DNA of 64,000 nt from Pseudomonadota bacterium (lineage in GTDB: Bacteria; Myxococcota_A; Polyangia; Polyangiales; Polyangiaceae): assembly GCA_023428245.1 (NCBI GenBank), contig JAEYYX010000063.1, forward strand, positions 1-64,000, in the 5' to 3' direction. The notes below the pieces were generated by a model, which worked only from the letters and a program-made list of their open reading frames with translations, searched no databases and had not been told where the DNA came from. Both the position numbers and the translations under genes were made by a program. Positions 36,098 through 44,736 of this stretch are shown one piece after another; positions within the stretch are counted from its first letter, which is position 1; each line of letters starts with the position of its first letter.

Positions 36098-36215
36098 AGG
36101 AGGGGTTTTCTAAGGGTGGAGTCAGCTCAGCTTGTAATGCCCGCGCAGGAAATGTTTCACTCTGAATCGTGGGCCGAAACCCGGCCTGAAGTGCGTCCTT
36201 CGAGTATTCCTCGCC

Positions 36216-37937
36216 ATGCAGCGATTCGATTTCTACAACCTGCCCCGCAGTCTTCAAGACAGGTTTATCGAATCGACGCAGGGCGTCGCAGTACCTTTGC
36301 CTATCGCGCTGCGCATCTCGAAGAACCCCGCCCGCCTGGTTTGGCTCGCAGCGAGCCTGCTCTTTATCATGGCATGGGCAGCTGTCGGGGTCCGCGGTTT
36401 TGGCGATTTGAATGACTCGGCTGCCCTCGGCGGCCCGACGCTGGCGGTTGTGTTTGTCCTATTGGCCCTTGGCGCCCTCGGGTGTGCCGGTCGGGCCTAC
36501 GTGCTTTCGCTGCGCGCGGCCCACGCTCCCTTTGTCGCTGGAGACTACATTTTCTCCTCGGGGGTTATTCAGGTCAGCGGCTCGACGATTCAGTTTCATG
36601 ATGCATCGGTGGTAACCGCTGAGCAGCAGGGGACCCTTGTCACCTTCGTGATTCAAGGCGGACGCAAGCTCGCGCTCACGCTGCCGAGCGCGGACGAAGC
36701 GAGCGAAGCGGTCCGCGCGTTCCGCGAAGGCAAAGAGCGCTGGCTCGCGGCAAAGCCCGACGATGCGCTCGAGCGCGCGCGCCTCTATTGCCTGTGTGAG
36801 AGCGGCGTACCGAACCCGCTAGCGCCGACCCGGCCGCATCCCAAACCTCCGCTGGGACCGGTGATCGCCGTGTGCGCGGGGGCAGTCATCTTGGCGGGGC
36901 TCCTCGGCTCGGGGCTGGCACTGTATCGGGACACCGCGAGCGAACAGGCCCTCTACCAAATCGCAACTCAAAAGGATTCGGTCGAGGCCTATACGAACTA
37001 CCTCGCGCGTGGCGGAAAGCGTCCCGAGGTAAAGGCGATTTTGCTTCCGCGCGCTCGACTCAAGCAAGCGATCGGAGACGGTTCAATCGGCGCCGTGATC
37101 GCCTTCGCCCGCGAGAACCAAGGTTCGAAGATCCAGACCGAGATCGACGCCGCGCTTCGGGCCGCCCTGCTCCGCGAACTTGAGGTCTCCCGTCAGTCGG
37201 GGACCTTGGCGGCGCTCCGGGAGCTTCAGGGTCGCTACGAGCAGGTGCAGCTGATCGCTCCCGAGCTGAAAGCCGCCCAGCATGCTGTCTACGAGGCGGC
37301 CTACCAAAGCTATCTCGGCCAGTCTGCAGGGGACAAAGCCCTCGACGAGTTTGTCGGTCACCTGCTCACCTACGCGGAAGCGCACGGACCCCGGGTCGAA
37401 GTGCGCTTCTTCCACGACTTCCCGCAAGATCCCCAGATCTTAGACAGCATCGTCAAGAAGAACGAGAAGTACTTCCTCGGTGGCCGAAGCCTGCCGAGCC
37501 AATATTTCATTGGGGCTCCGGCTCGTGAGCGGGAAAAGACGCTGGGTGAGCGGCTCGTGAGCAGACTCGGCGAGCTGTTCCCGAAGGACGTCCTCGAGTT
37601 TCAACTTGCGCCGCTCCCCGAGAAGGAGAACGTAGCTCTCCCAGAGGTGACGGGGCCGACCTTGACCATCTCGCACAAGCAGACGCTCTCCGGCGGGTTT
37701 GTGGGTGGAGCTCCGAAGAGCATGTACCTTGGCGCGACGGTGCGCATGGACGCGCGCTTCCAGCTGCCCTCGGATCGCCCCTCTCACGAGTACCACTTCG
37801 GAGCTTGGAAGAACCCGAGCTACGCGATCGGAGACGAAAGGCCGACCGAGATCCCGAAGGTGTATGGCCGGATGATGGATGATGCCTTCGAGCAGTTCTT
37901 CACCGAGTACATGCGCAAGTGGTCCAAGAAGAAGTAG
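36216..37937 (+). CDS. Large membrane protein with PH-like and helical regions
   Basis: A 573-residue protein of unknown family. Two hydrophobic segments (LVWLAASLLFIMAWAAVGV, LAVVFVLLALGALGCAGRAY) precede a beta-rich stretch (YIFSSGVIQVSGSTIQFHDA, VTFVIQGGRKLALTLPSAD) that resembles a PH-like domain. A third hydrophobic segment (VIAVCAGAVILAGLLGSG) is followed by a ~330-residue periplasmic or cytoplasmic region with helical repeats (SVEAYTNYLARGGKRPEVKA). Starts at ATG 36216, with ~118 bp to the divergent yihY. The DUF2254-like gene follows directly. Confidence 0.65.
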   Translation: MQRFDFYNLPRSLQDRFIESTQGVAVPLPIALRISKNPARLVWLAASLLFIMAWAAVGVRGFGDLNDSAALGGPTLAVVFVLLALGALGCAGRAYVLSLRAAHAPFVAGDYIFSSGVIQVSGSTIQFHDASVVTAEQQGTLVTFVIQGGRKLALTLPSADEASEAVRAFREGKERWLAAKPDDALERARLYCLCESGVPNPLAPTRPHPKPPLGPVIAVCAGAVILAGLLGSGLALYRDTASEQALYQIATQKDSVEAYTNYLARGGKRPEVKAILLPRARLKQAIGDGSIGAVIAFARENQGSKIQTEIDAALRAALLRELEVSRQSGTLAALRELQGRYEQVQLIAPELKAAQHAVYEAAYQSYLGQSAGDKALDEFVGHLLTYAEAHGPRVEVRFFHDFPQDPQILDSIVKKNEKYFLGGRSLPSQYFIGAPAREREKTLGERLVSRLGELFPKDVLEFQLAPLPEKENVALPEVTGPTLTISHKQTLSGGFVGGAPKSMYLGATVRMDARFQLPSDRPSHEYHFGAWKNPSYAIGDERPTEIPKVYGRMMDDAFEQFFTEYMRKWSKKK

Positions 37938-37963
37938 CGAGAGCCCGGAGCACGAGCGGACCC

Positions 37964-39511
37964 GTGGCCTCGGCTACGGGCCTCGAGGGCCGCGTCGTGA
38001 CCTTCATCAGGCCATTTTTTCTCCTGCTCATTCTCTCTCTCGCTGGTTTCTGGGGGCTTTTCGCGCTCGACGTCGCTCTTGAGCCGCCAGCCGATGGGAG
38101 TCCGACGTTCTCCGGGCTCTTCCAGTTCGCGCCGCCTGCCGTAGAAGCGGGAGAGCTCGTCGGGATCGTTGCGGCGATTTTGGGCATCGTCGTCACCGTC
38201 GTGAGCATTGTCGTGCAGCTATCGGCCTCACGCTTCTCCGGCATCACGCGCATGTTCCTGCGCGATCCGGTGAACCTTTGGGTGGTCGGCTACTACGTAT
38301 TCACCTGCGTACTCGGGCTCTGGGTCAGCGTTGGGTTCCTCGGCGGGTACATGCCGAAATTGACCTTCCTCGTGATGCTCTCCATGGACACGATCGCGAT
38401 CGTGCTCATGGTCCCCTACTTCGGGTACGTCTTTGCGTTTCTCGATCCGAAGAACGTCATCAGGACCATCCTGGGTGAGGCGCTCCGTGCAGCGCGGGTG
38501 CGCGGCACGAGCCCGGGTGATGTCGAAAAAGCCAAAGCCCAGGTCGTCCGCGCCATGGAAGAGCTCACCGACATTGCCAATGGCTCCATCGCCGGTCGGG
38601 ACAAGATCATCGCGAGCGCTGCGGTCGACGCCCTGGCCGAGCTTGTCCTCGGTTACCTCGAGCGCAAACCCGAACGCGACGCCTGGTACCAGATCGACGG
38701 CGACCTCGCGAAGAACCCGGATTTCGTCGCGCTCGATCCAGAGAGCCTTGTCGATCTCGAGCGGAAGCGCTTGTGGCTCGAGTGGAAGGTGATGCGAAAC
38801 TACCTCGGCATTTATACCGAGGGGTTGAGCGGGATGAAGGACATCGATTACCTGATTGCGATCGACACCAGGTACATCGGCGAAGCGGCGGCTCGCGCGC
38901 CCGATCGGGAGCTCGTGAGCCTCGTGTACCGTTTCTTGAACTCGTATTTGCGCGCCACGCTCAATGCGCGCGACGTGCGTACCGCCTACAACATCCTGAA
39001 TCAGTATCGCTTGCTCGTGGAGTCTCTGGTGCGCCTCGGCCGGGGCGATGACGCGCTCGAGGGGCTGAGCCACATGATCTATTACGGGCACGTCAGCTTC
39101 GACATGAAGCTCACGTTCGTGACCGAGACAGTTGCGCACGACGTCGCCTCTGTATGCCAGCTCGCCCACGCGCAAGCGCTCGCTGTCGAATCGACGATGC
39201 TCGACCGCTTCTTGGATCTTGACCGGCCGCTCCGCGAAGGCAGCCAAGAGCAGGCGCTCGTTGGCGTTCGCAGGGCTCAGGTCAAGCTCGCGACCTACTA
39301 CTTGAGTCGAGGCGAACAAGGACGAGCCGAGCGAATTGCAGACGATCTCCGCGGCGAACCTGAGGCTCGACTCGATGGTATTTTCTCGGGTCTTCGCAAG
39401 GCGACGAGCCGCGAGTTCTGGGAGATCACCGATCGCGGAAGAAACTTCGAGTACATGCCCGAGGCGGAACGCGTCGAGCTTGATCGATTCATCGCGCTCA
39501 CTCGGCGCTGA
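37964..39511 (+). CDS. DUF2254-like membrane protein
   Basis: About 515 residues. Four hydrophobic segments near the N-terminus include VGIVAAILGIVVTVVSIVVQLSASRFS and RMFLRDPVNLWVVGYYVFTC, matching the DUF2254 pattern in which a VVSIxVQLxSSxF helix is followed by FLRD. A long cytoplasmic helical domain (~170-500) follows, with REFWEITDRGRNFEYMPEAE near the C-terminus. The role of DUF2254 is unknown. Start codon uncertain: GTG 37964 (used), GTG 37997, or GTG 37919, which would overlap the preceding gene. It converges on a HAD phosphatase gene, with 9 bp between. Confidence 0.7.
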   Translation: MASATGLEGRVVTFIRPFFLLLILSLAGFWGLFALDVALEPPADGSPTFSGLFQFAPPAVEAGELVGIVAAILGIVVTVVSIVVQLSASRFSGITRMFLRDPVNLWVVGYYVFTCVLGLWVSVGFLGGYMPKLTFLVMLSMDTIAIVLMVPYFGYVFAFLDPKNVIRTILGEALRAARVRGTSPGDVEKAKAQVVRAMEELTDIANGSIAGRDKIIASAAVDALAELVLGYLERKPERDAWYQIDGDLAKNPDFVALDPESLVDLERKRLWLEWKVMRNYLGIYTEGLSGMKDIDYLIAIDTRYIGEAAARAPDRELVSLVYRFLNSYLRATLNARDVRTAYNILNQYRLLVESLVRLGRGDDALEGLSHMIYYGHVSFDMKLTFVTETVAHDVASVCQLAHAQALAVESTMLDRFLDLDRPLREGSQEQALVGVRRAQVKLATYYLSRGEQGRAERIADDLRGEPEARLDGIFSGLRKATSREFWEITDRGRNFEYMPEAERVELDRFIALTRR

Positions 39512-39520
39512 GCTTCTGCT

Positions 39521-40225
39521 TTAGAGCTCGGCTTGAGCAGCAGCGACTTGGGTCGGGGCACCGTCCCAGATCTCCGAGAAGGAAAGGACAATGTGATGCG
39601 CAGGATCGACCAAGGCGCGATCGAGGAGCGGGTCGATGATCGCGACGATGCGCTGGACCCGAGCGCGCCGTGCGGCTTCGACGCCTGCGGCGGAGTCCTC
39701 GAACACGATGGAGCGGGTCGGAGCGACCCCGATCTGTCGCGCGGCGTGGAGGAACACGTCGGGTGCGGGCTTATGGCGGCCGACGCCGGGATCACTCGCG
39801 CAGACCACAGCGTCGAAGGCCGAGAACCAGGGGTGGTGGCCCGTCTTCGCCTCGAAGTAGAGCCGATCCGAGGAGGTTGCGACTGCGAGCGGCAGGCCCC
39901 GGCGCTTCAGTTCAAGGACCAACTCGGGCGCGCCGGCTTTCGGCACCGACTTCCGGAAGAGCTCGAGTAAGAGAGGCTTTTTCTGCTGATTGAACTCGTC
40001 GGGCGTCATCGTGGACCCGACACCCTCGAGCAGGATCTTGGCGGCGATATGGGGCGCCCGCCCCATCATCTTTGCCTTCAGTGCAAAGTCGAAGCGGTCG
40101 GCGAGTGGCCCCAAGATTTGGCGCGTCGCTTCGGTGTAGGTAATCTCGGTGTCGAGCAGGACGCCATCGAGATCGAACAGGACGCCTTCGATACCATCGA
40201 GCAGCTCGTCGAGAGTCTTCTTCAT
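39521..40225 (-). CDS. HAD-family phosphatase, pseudouridine-5'-phosphatase-like
   Basis: A 234-residue HAD subfamily IA enzyme. Motif I VLFDLDGVLLDTE carries the nucleophile Asp; motif II is in VATSSDRLYFEAKTGHHPWF; motif III/IV are HKPAPDVFL and IVFEDSAAGVEAA. The KAKMMGRAPHIAAKILLEG cap and ATSS-x3-F-x-x-KT segment resemble pseudouridine monophosphatase (HDHD1-like) proteins more than beta-phosphoglucomutase. Substrate specificity is inferred only. It stands alone between convergent membrane-protein and divergent small genes. Confidence 0.8.
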   Translation of the reverse strand: MKKTLDELLDGIEGVLFDLDGVLLDTEITYTEATRQILGPLADRFDFALKAKMMGRAPHIAAKILLEGVGSTMTPDEFNQQKKPLLLELFRKSVPKAGAPELVLELKRRGLPLAVATSSDRLYFEAKTGHHPWFSAFDAVVCASDPGVGRHKPAPDVFLHAARQIGVAPTRSIVFEDSAAGVEAARRARVQRIVAIIDPLLDRALVDPAHHIVLSFSEIWDGAPTQVAAAQAEL

Positions 40226-40265
40226 GCCTCTCGACGTTAACCAGTCCCGCTCGATCGGGAAGAGC

Positions 40266-40514
40266 CTAGGCGCTGATTCGTCCGCGCTTGGATGGTGAGG
40301 GAGGAAGCACAGTGCACTTGGCCACCGGCCGGGAAGAGAGGGGCATCGGCTCCGGCGTGGGCTCGGGGGCGCTATCGACTGCGCGCTCGTCGTAAATCGC
40401 CGTGAGCAAGCAATCGACTTCGTGGCGATTTCCGGCGCGAATCGCGGCGCGGAGGGGGCCCGCCCAACTTCCGGCTGGATCGAGCGTGCTCAGAACGAGC
40501 CGAGCTTCCCACAT
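40266..40514 (-). CDS. Small conserved-looking protein of unknown function
   Basis: An 82-residue protein beginning MWEARLVLSTLDPAGSWAG, with a helical centre (LRAAIRAGNRHEVDCLLTAI) and a Pro/Ser-rich tail. The ATG at 40514 has AAAGGA upstream with 5-nt spacing, which favours a real gene. A longer frame to 40613 exists. No family recognised and no partner is evident. Confidence 0.45.
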   Translation of the reverse strand: MWEARLVLSTLDPAGSWAGPLRAAIRAGNRHEVDCLLTAIYDERAVDSAPEPTPEPMPLSSRPVAKCTVLPPSPSKRGRISA

Positions 40515-40878
40515 CGTGTCCTTTCGGACCGAAAGAGGTCCAAAAGGAGACGAAATTCTCTCCGAGAGGCCCTCAACGTCCCGCGTGTCACCCCGTCGAC
40601 CGCTATTGCTCATCTTTCACCCGGTTTGCAAACGGCACGAAGGCCCGTTGACTGTAGGGGGATTGAGCGAAAAAGGCTCCGGCCTCTCTTCAGCAGCCGC
40701 GAAACGCGCGACGCGCCCGCGCGCAAAGCCGGCAAGGGACGGCATGGAGAGGAGCAAAAATTGCCGCGGGACGCTCGTCCGCCTGGCGTTTTCAGGCAAA
40801 ATTGGGTTTTTCGGGGTGGTTTCCTTGCACCCACAGGATCACCTTCCTAAGGTTCCGCACCCAGAGAGGAGTCCCTTC
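40515..40878. promoter_or_regulatory. Divergent intergenic region before the fatty-acid hydroxylase
   Basis: About 360 bp between the divergent small gene and the hydroxylase. The hydroxylase frame is open here, but the start with a good ribosome site is GTG 40879. Lower GC at 40755-40815 (TTTTCAGG, AAAATTGGGTTTTTC) could be the hydroxylase promoter; no -35/-10 pair is clear. Confidence 0.35.
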
Positions 40879-41487
40879 GTGCTTAAGGCTACCCCAGAAT
40901 CTCCCCGGATGTTCGAGAGCGATTTCATCGATCTCTTTTCCCGCACCCACTGGTCCGTGGTGCCGATCATCTGGATCCCCGTTTCGCTCTTGATGCTCGC
41001 CTACAGCGCCCTTCGTACGGGGACGGGCCTGCTATTGACTATCGGCCTCGCGCTCGTGGGCTTTTTGGTGTGGACGCTCGTCGAGTATTGGCTCCACCGC
41101 CTGTTCTTCCATTGGGAGCCCCCGGGAAAGTTCGGCGAGCGCATGCACTTTTTGGTCCACGGAGTTCATCACCAGTGGCCCCGTGACAAGTACCGGCTCG
41201 TGATGCCGCCGGCTGTCAGCCTGACCCTTTATTTCGTGTTCCTTGGGCTTTTCTTCCCGATGTTCGGCGAAAAGACCTGGGCGTTCCACGCCGGATTCGT
41301 GCTCGGTTACGTCTTCTATGACGTGACGCACTACTGGCTGCACCACTACAGCCCGAAATCGAAGTACGGCCAGCGCCTCAAGCGCAACCACATGATCCAC
41401 CACTTCGAGGATCCGGACTCCCGCTACTGCGTCTCGAACATGGTCTGGGACCGAATCTTCGGGACCCTCGGCAAGCGCAGCGTCTAA
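40879..41487 (+). CDS. Fatty-acid hydroxylase / sterol-desaturase family enzyme
   Basis: A 202-residue integral membrane di-iron enzyme. The His clusters are EYWLHRLFFH, HFLVHGVHHQWPRD, DVTHYWLHHY and KRNHMIHHF, as in fatty-acid 2-hydroxylase (FA2H/Scs7 type). It probably hydroxylates a lipid acyl chain at the membrane. The start at GTG 40879 has AGGAG at 40867-40871 and begins LKATPESPRMFESDF; the next ATG is 40909. A strong terminator follows the stop. If the host makes sphingolipids, this enzyme could hydroxylate them, but that is inference. Confidence 0.9.
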   Translation: MLKATPESPRMFESDFIDLFSRTHWSVVPIIWIPVSLLMLAYSALRTGTGLLLTIGLALVGFLVWTLVEYWLHRLFFHWEPPGKFGERMHFLVHGVHHQWPRDKYRLVMPPAVSLTLYFVFLGLFFPMFGEKTWAFHAGFVLGYVFYDVTHYWLHHYSPKSKYGQRLKRNHMIHHFEDPDSRYCVSNMVWDRIFGTLGKRSV

Positions 41488-41527
41488 GAGGCGCGCCCCA
41501 GCCCCCCCAGAGCGCGGACCCACAGAT

Positions 41528-41564
41528 AAGGCCATCCCAGCGAGTACGCTGGCGATGGCCTTTT
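41528..41564 (+). terminator. Intrinsic terminator after the hydroxylase gene
   Basis: AAGGCCATCCCAGCG (41528-41542) pairs with CGCTGGCGATGGCCTT (41547-41562) around AGTA with one bulged C, a 15-bp stem. TTTT follows at 41561-41564. It lies between convergent genes and may serve both. Confidence 0.85.
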
Positions 41565-41577
41565 CATTCCTTGGCCC

Positions 41578-42243
41578 TTAGAGCTCTCGCTCGCTCCAGC
41601 CGGGCAGGTCCTCGCTCTGCACGAAGGCGCGGATTTCCTCGAGGATCTGTCGGTTCAGCTCCTCCTGGCTCTGTCCGCGGGAGCGGAGCAGACTGACGGT
41701 GGCCTCGAGGGAATGGTCTCCAGCGGGGACGATGAGAAGACGGGTTGGGGCATCGCGCTTCTGGGCGACGGCGCGCAGCTCGCCCAGAGGGGCCAGCCGG
41801 TCCCGCGTCCCCTGGATGAGCAGGAGCGGCACCTTTGCGCCGAGAAGAGCTTCGCTGCGGAGAACTCCACTTTGGCTGACCAGGGGGTAGCCGAAGCAAA
41901 TGGCGCCCGATGCGGGGAGCTCCGCCGCCACATGGCAGCCGATCCTGCTGCCCATGCTCTTACCTGCGAGCCAGGGAGGGCGCCCTCGTGTTTGGCTTGC
42001 GCGGCAGAGAGCTTCCTTGTGAGCCTCGATGAGAGCGGCAAGCGGATCGGGACGACGACGGCCGGCTACGCGGTATGGGTAGTCAAAGGTGATAACAGGT
42101 CCCACACTGCTGAGAAGCGCACTCCAGCTCTGCATCCATGGGGAGCTCGAGGGCGCACCGGCCCCGGGCGCAAACAGGAACCAAGAAGGAGCGCGTTCGG
42201 TTGCTGCCGGAGGCAGATTCTGGGACACTGCGGCCCGTTTCAT
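41578..42243 (-). CDS. Alpha/beta hydrolase, TEX30/KANL3-like
   Basis: A 221-residue hydrolase-fold protein. The oxyanion loop FAPGAGAPSSSPWM, the nucleophile elbow LAGKSMGSRIG, a later LIQGTRDRLAP (Asp) and IVPAGDHSLE (His) match the TEX30/KANL3-like dienelactone-hydrolase group. Substrate unknown. The ATG used (42243) overlaps the start of the plus-strand gene at 42242, the two sharing a CATG; the upstream start at 42297 would make them overlap by 56 bp. Confidence 0.75.
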   Translation of the reverse strand: MKRAAVSQNLPPAATERAPSWFLFAPGAGAPSSSPWMQSWSALLSSVGPVITFDYPYRVAGRRRPDPLAALIEAHKEALCRASQTRGRPPWLAGKSMGSRIGCHVAAELPASGAICFGYPLVSQSGVLRSEALLGAKVPLLLIQGTRDRLAPLGELRAVAQKRDAPTRLLIVPAGDHSLEATVSLLRSRGQSQEELNRQILEEIRAFVQSEDLPGWSEREL

Positions 42244-42862
42244 GGGTGAAACTCTCGTACCACCATCGGTCTCTGAGGATGATGACGACGTCGTCATTGC
42301 ACTCGAAACGGCTCGAGTCGAGGAGGAGCGTGGGTCGCCGGCGGAAGCCGCCCGCTGGGTACAGCGAGCGGCGGGTGCTGCGCGTAAGCAGGGCCGCCCG
42401 AATCGTGCGGGAGAGCTCTCGAGAGTTCAGGCGATGCTCGCCGAAGCGGCCCATCAATTTGAGCGGGCCTCCGAGCCTCAGCAGATCCTCGATACCGACG
42501 ACGACTTCACCGAACACACGATCGTCGATCGACCGCCTGTTGAGCCGACCGTTCTCTCTCCCGCGGCGACTCCTCGTTCGACGGCTCCTTCGGAGGCCCC
42601 GTCCCATATCCCCGAGGCTACGGCTCGTTCGAGCCAACTTCCGTCGGCGCCTCCGCAGGCTGCTCCAGCTCCGCGTCCGCCCTCTCAGCCCCAAAAGCCT
42701 GAGCCCGCGGGGCCCGAGACTCATCTCGCGACGCGCGTCGCGGTGCGCAAAGGGACGGGGGGAATGTTGCTCGTCCGACCCCTGCTGAGCGACGAGAGCC
42801 CCGCGGTCGGCGAACAAGCCGCGCTGCTCGTTCCTCTCGAGCCGAACCTTCGTCTGGGCTGA
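42242..42862 (+). CDS. Acidic N-terminus, helical-repeat myxobacterial protein
   Basis: A 206-residue protein. The N-terminus SEDDDDVVIALETARVEEER followed by AEAARWVQRAAGAARKQGRP resembles a family frequent in Polyangia, where an acidic start precedes a TPR-like helical repeat. The middle is Pro/Ser/Ala-rich and probably disordered; the C-terminus GTGGMLLVRPLLSDE is short. Function unknown. The longer frame to 42089 lies inside the hydrolase gene and is rejected. Confidence 0.6.
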   Translation: MGETLVPPSVSEDDDDVVIALETARVEEERGSPAEAARWVQRAAGAARKQGRPNRAGELSRVQAMLAEAAHQFERASEPQQILDTDDDFTEHTIVDRPPVEPTVLSPAATPRSTAPSEAPSHIPEATARSSQLPSAPPQAAPAPRPPSQPQKPEPAGPETHLATRVAVRKGTGGMLLVRPLLSDESPAVGEQAALLVPLEPNLRLG

Positions 42863-42928
42863 GTTCCAGTCGGCGGCTCTCGCCGCGCCGGGTCGGAGAG
42901 CCCACTGTTGCCTCACAAGAGGCTCATC

Positions 42929-43861
42929 CTAGAAGAGGCTTGACTGGGGGACGACGATGTCGCGCGTGCCGATCTTCTTCGGATCGAAGCGGGCCCTGAG
43001 CTCCTCGCTTGTCATTTCCTCGCGTCCGGCTTCGCTTGCGTCGAGGTGATCTGTGACCCCCGCGATCCAACAGATGATTCGTTCGGGGCGCGCTCCTGAT
43101 GCCCTGAGCTCCTCGAGGCTGCGGGCCTGATCTCGTTTCGCGAGGCGCTTTCCGTTTGGATCGCAGACGAGCGGGACGTGGAATGTGGTCGGCTTGGTGA
43201 GGCCGAGAGCCTGCTGCAGGAGGATTTGGCGAGCCGTGCTCTCGAGAAGGTCTCGGCCGCGGACGACCTCCGTCACGCCGTCGAGGTCGTCATCGACAAC
43301 GACGGCGAGCTGGTAAGCGGGCGCCCCGTCCCGGCGGAGAATCGGAAAATCTCCGACGGCGACGGAGACGTCGATGCTCTGGGGCCCGAAGTTTTCGTCG
43401 ACGAACTCGACGGGGCCGCGCTCGACCCTGAAGCGCAAGGCTGCGCTGCGTCCAGTCTCCTTCCACGCGCTGTCGAGATCTCGGAAGCGGCCGCGACAGC
43501 GACCGGAGTATCGAGGCTCTCTGCCATGGGGCGCGGAGATGTCGATGAGCTCGCCGCGCGTGCAGACACAAGGATAGGCAAGGCCCCGCGCTAAGAGCTC
43601 AAGAGCGCGCGCTTCAATTCGGTCCAGACGCGCCGACTCGAAGACTGGTTCGCCGTCCCAGTCGAGACCGAGCCACGTGAGATCGCGGAGCGCGCTGTCG
43701 ATGTACTGCGTGTGAGCCCGGGCGCGATCGAGATCGTCGAAGCGAAGCACCACGCGCCCGCCCTGGCTCCTCGCCTTGGCCCAAGCGAGCGCGAAAGCGA
43801 ACGCATGCCCGAGATGGAGGGGACCTGTGGGGCTCGGTGCGAGGCGGCCTACGACGGACAT
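42929..43861 (-). CDS. gluQ: Glutamyl-Q tRNA(Asp) synthetase
   Basis: A 310-residue class I synthetase lacking the anticodon-binding domain, hence GluQ rather than GltX. Motifs: RLAPSPTGPLHLGHA (HIGH), VLRFDDLDRAR, zinc-ligand Cys in CVCTRGELID and YSGRCRGRF, and KRLAKRDQA (KMSKS variant). GluQ charges glutamate onto queuosine of tRNA-Asp, so it links to the YhhQ queuosine-precursor transporter elsewhere in the window. It is divergent from the methyltransferase gene, with ~53 bp between. Confidence 0.9.
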   Translation of the reverse strand: MSVVGRLAPSPTGPLHLGHAFAFALAWAKARSQGGRVVLRFDDLDRARAHTQYIDSALRDLTWLGLDWDGEPVFESARLDRIEARALELLARGLAYPCVCTRGELIDISAPHGREPRYSGRCRGRFRDLDSAWKETGRSAALRFRVERGPVEFVDENFGPQSIDVSVAVGDFPILRRDGAPAYQLAVVVDDDLDGVTEVVRGRDLLESTARQILLQQALGLTKPTTFHVPLVCDPNGKRLAKRDQARSLEELRASGARPERIICWIAGVTDHLDASEAGREEMTSEELRARFDPKKIGTRDIVVPQSSLF

Positions 43862-43914
43862 GGACTTCGTTTTGTTCTCGCGAGTCTTCCGCGCTTTGTG
43901 TAGCGTCGGTGGCA

Positions 43915-44736
43915 GTGAGCACGAAGAAGAAAGCGACGCGGAAGGCGGCCTCCCCTTATACCGCGCGAAGCGCGGACAAGCATGAGCTCTACCAACTCTC
44001 GGTCCAGGCCGCGGACCACGAGCTCGACTTTATCGAGAAGGTATACCGAAATCTCTACAAGGCTCGCCCCCTCGAGCTGCGCGAGGATTTCTGTGGAACT
44101 GCGTTGTTCTCGGCCCATTGGGCGAAGAGCCACCCCGAGCGGCGCGCCGTGGGCGTCGATATCTCGAAAGAGACGCTCGCCTGGGGCCAGAAGCGAAACG
44201 TCGAGCCGCTCGGAGAAGCGAGCAGCCGCGTGACGCTTCTGTGCGAAGACGTGCGCCAGAAGCGCAAAGAAAAACACCAGGTCATCAACGCGATGAACTT
44301 CAGCTACAGCGTGTTTCGCACGCGGGCTGACATGCGAGACTATTTCGCGAGCGTAAAGCGCTCGCTCTCCCGCGACGGAATGTTCGTGCTCGATGCCTAC
44401 GGTGGCTGGGAATCGCAGCAACCGATGCGAGAGCCGCGAAAGGTCGCACAAGGCTTCACCTACGTCTGGGACCAGAATAAGTTTGATCCCATTACCCATG
44501 AGGTCCTGAACTATATCCACTTCGAGTTCAAGGACGGGACGAAGATGGAGAGGGCGTTTACCTACGAGTGGCGTTATTGGACCCTGCCCGAGCTTCGTGA
44601 GCTCTTGCTCGAGGCGGGATTCAGCTCGGTGCGCGTCTATTGGGATGTGGCTCCAGATGACGAAGAGGAGAACTACAAAGTGCTCACGAAGTCCGAAAAC
44701 CAGCCAGGTTGGCTTGCCTATTTGGTTGCGTTCTGA
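43915..44736 (+). CDS. Class I SAM-dependent methyltransferase
   Basis: A 273-residue Rossmann-fold methyltransferase. SAM motif I is in LREDFCGTALFSAHWA, with AVGVDISKETLAWG as post-I and LLCEDVRQ as motif II. The later FVLDAYGGWESQQPM and WTLPELRELLLEAGFSSVRV fit the family C-terminus. Substrate unknown. GTG 43915 is used because it begins the hydrophilic N-terminus STKKKATRK; longer frames run into gluQ. The 3' end overlaps the convergent lipoprotein by 19 bp. Confidence 0.75.
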   Translation: MSTKKKATRKAASPYTARSADKHELYQLSVQAADHELDFIEKVYRNLYKARPLELREDFCGTALFSAHWAKSHPERRAVGVDISKETLAWGQKRNVEPLGEASSRVTLLCEDVRQKRKEKHQVINAMNFSYSVFRTRADMRDYFASVKRSLSRDGMFVLDAYGGWESQQPMREPRKVAQGFTYVWDQNKFDPITHEVLNYIHFEFKDGTKMERAFTYEWRYWTLPELRELLLEAGFSSVRVYWDVAPDDEEENYKVLTKSENQPGWLAYLVAF

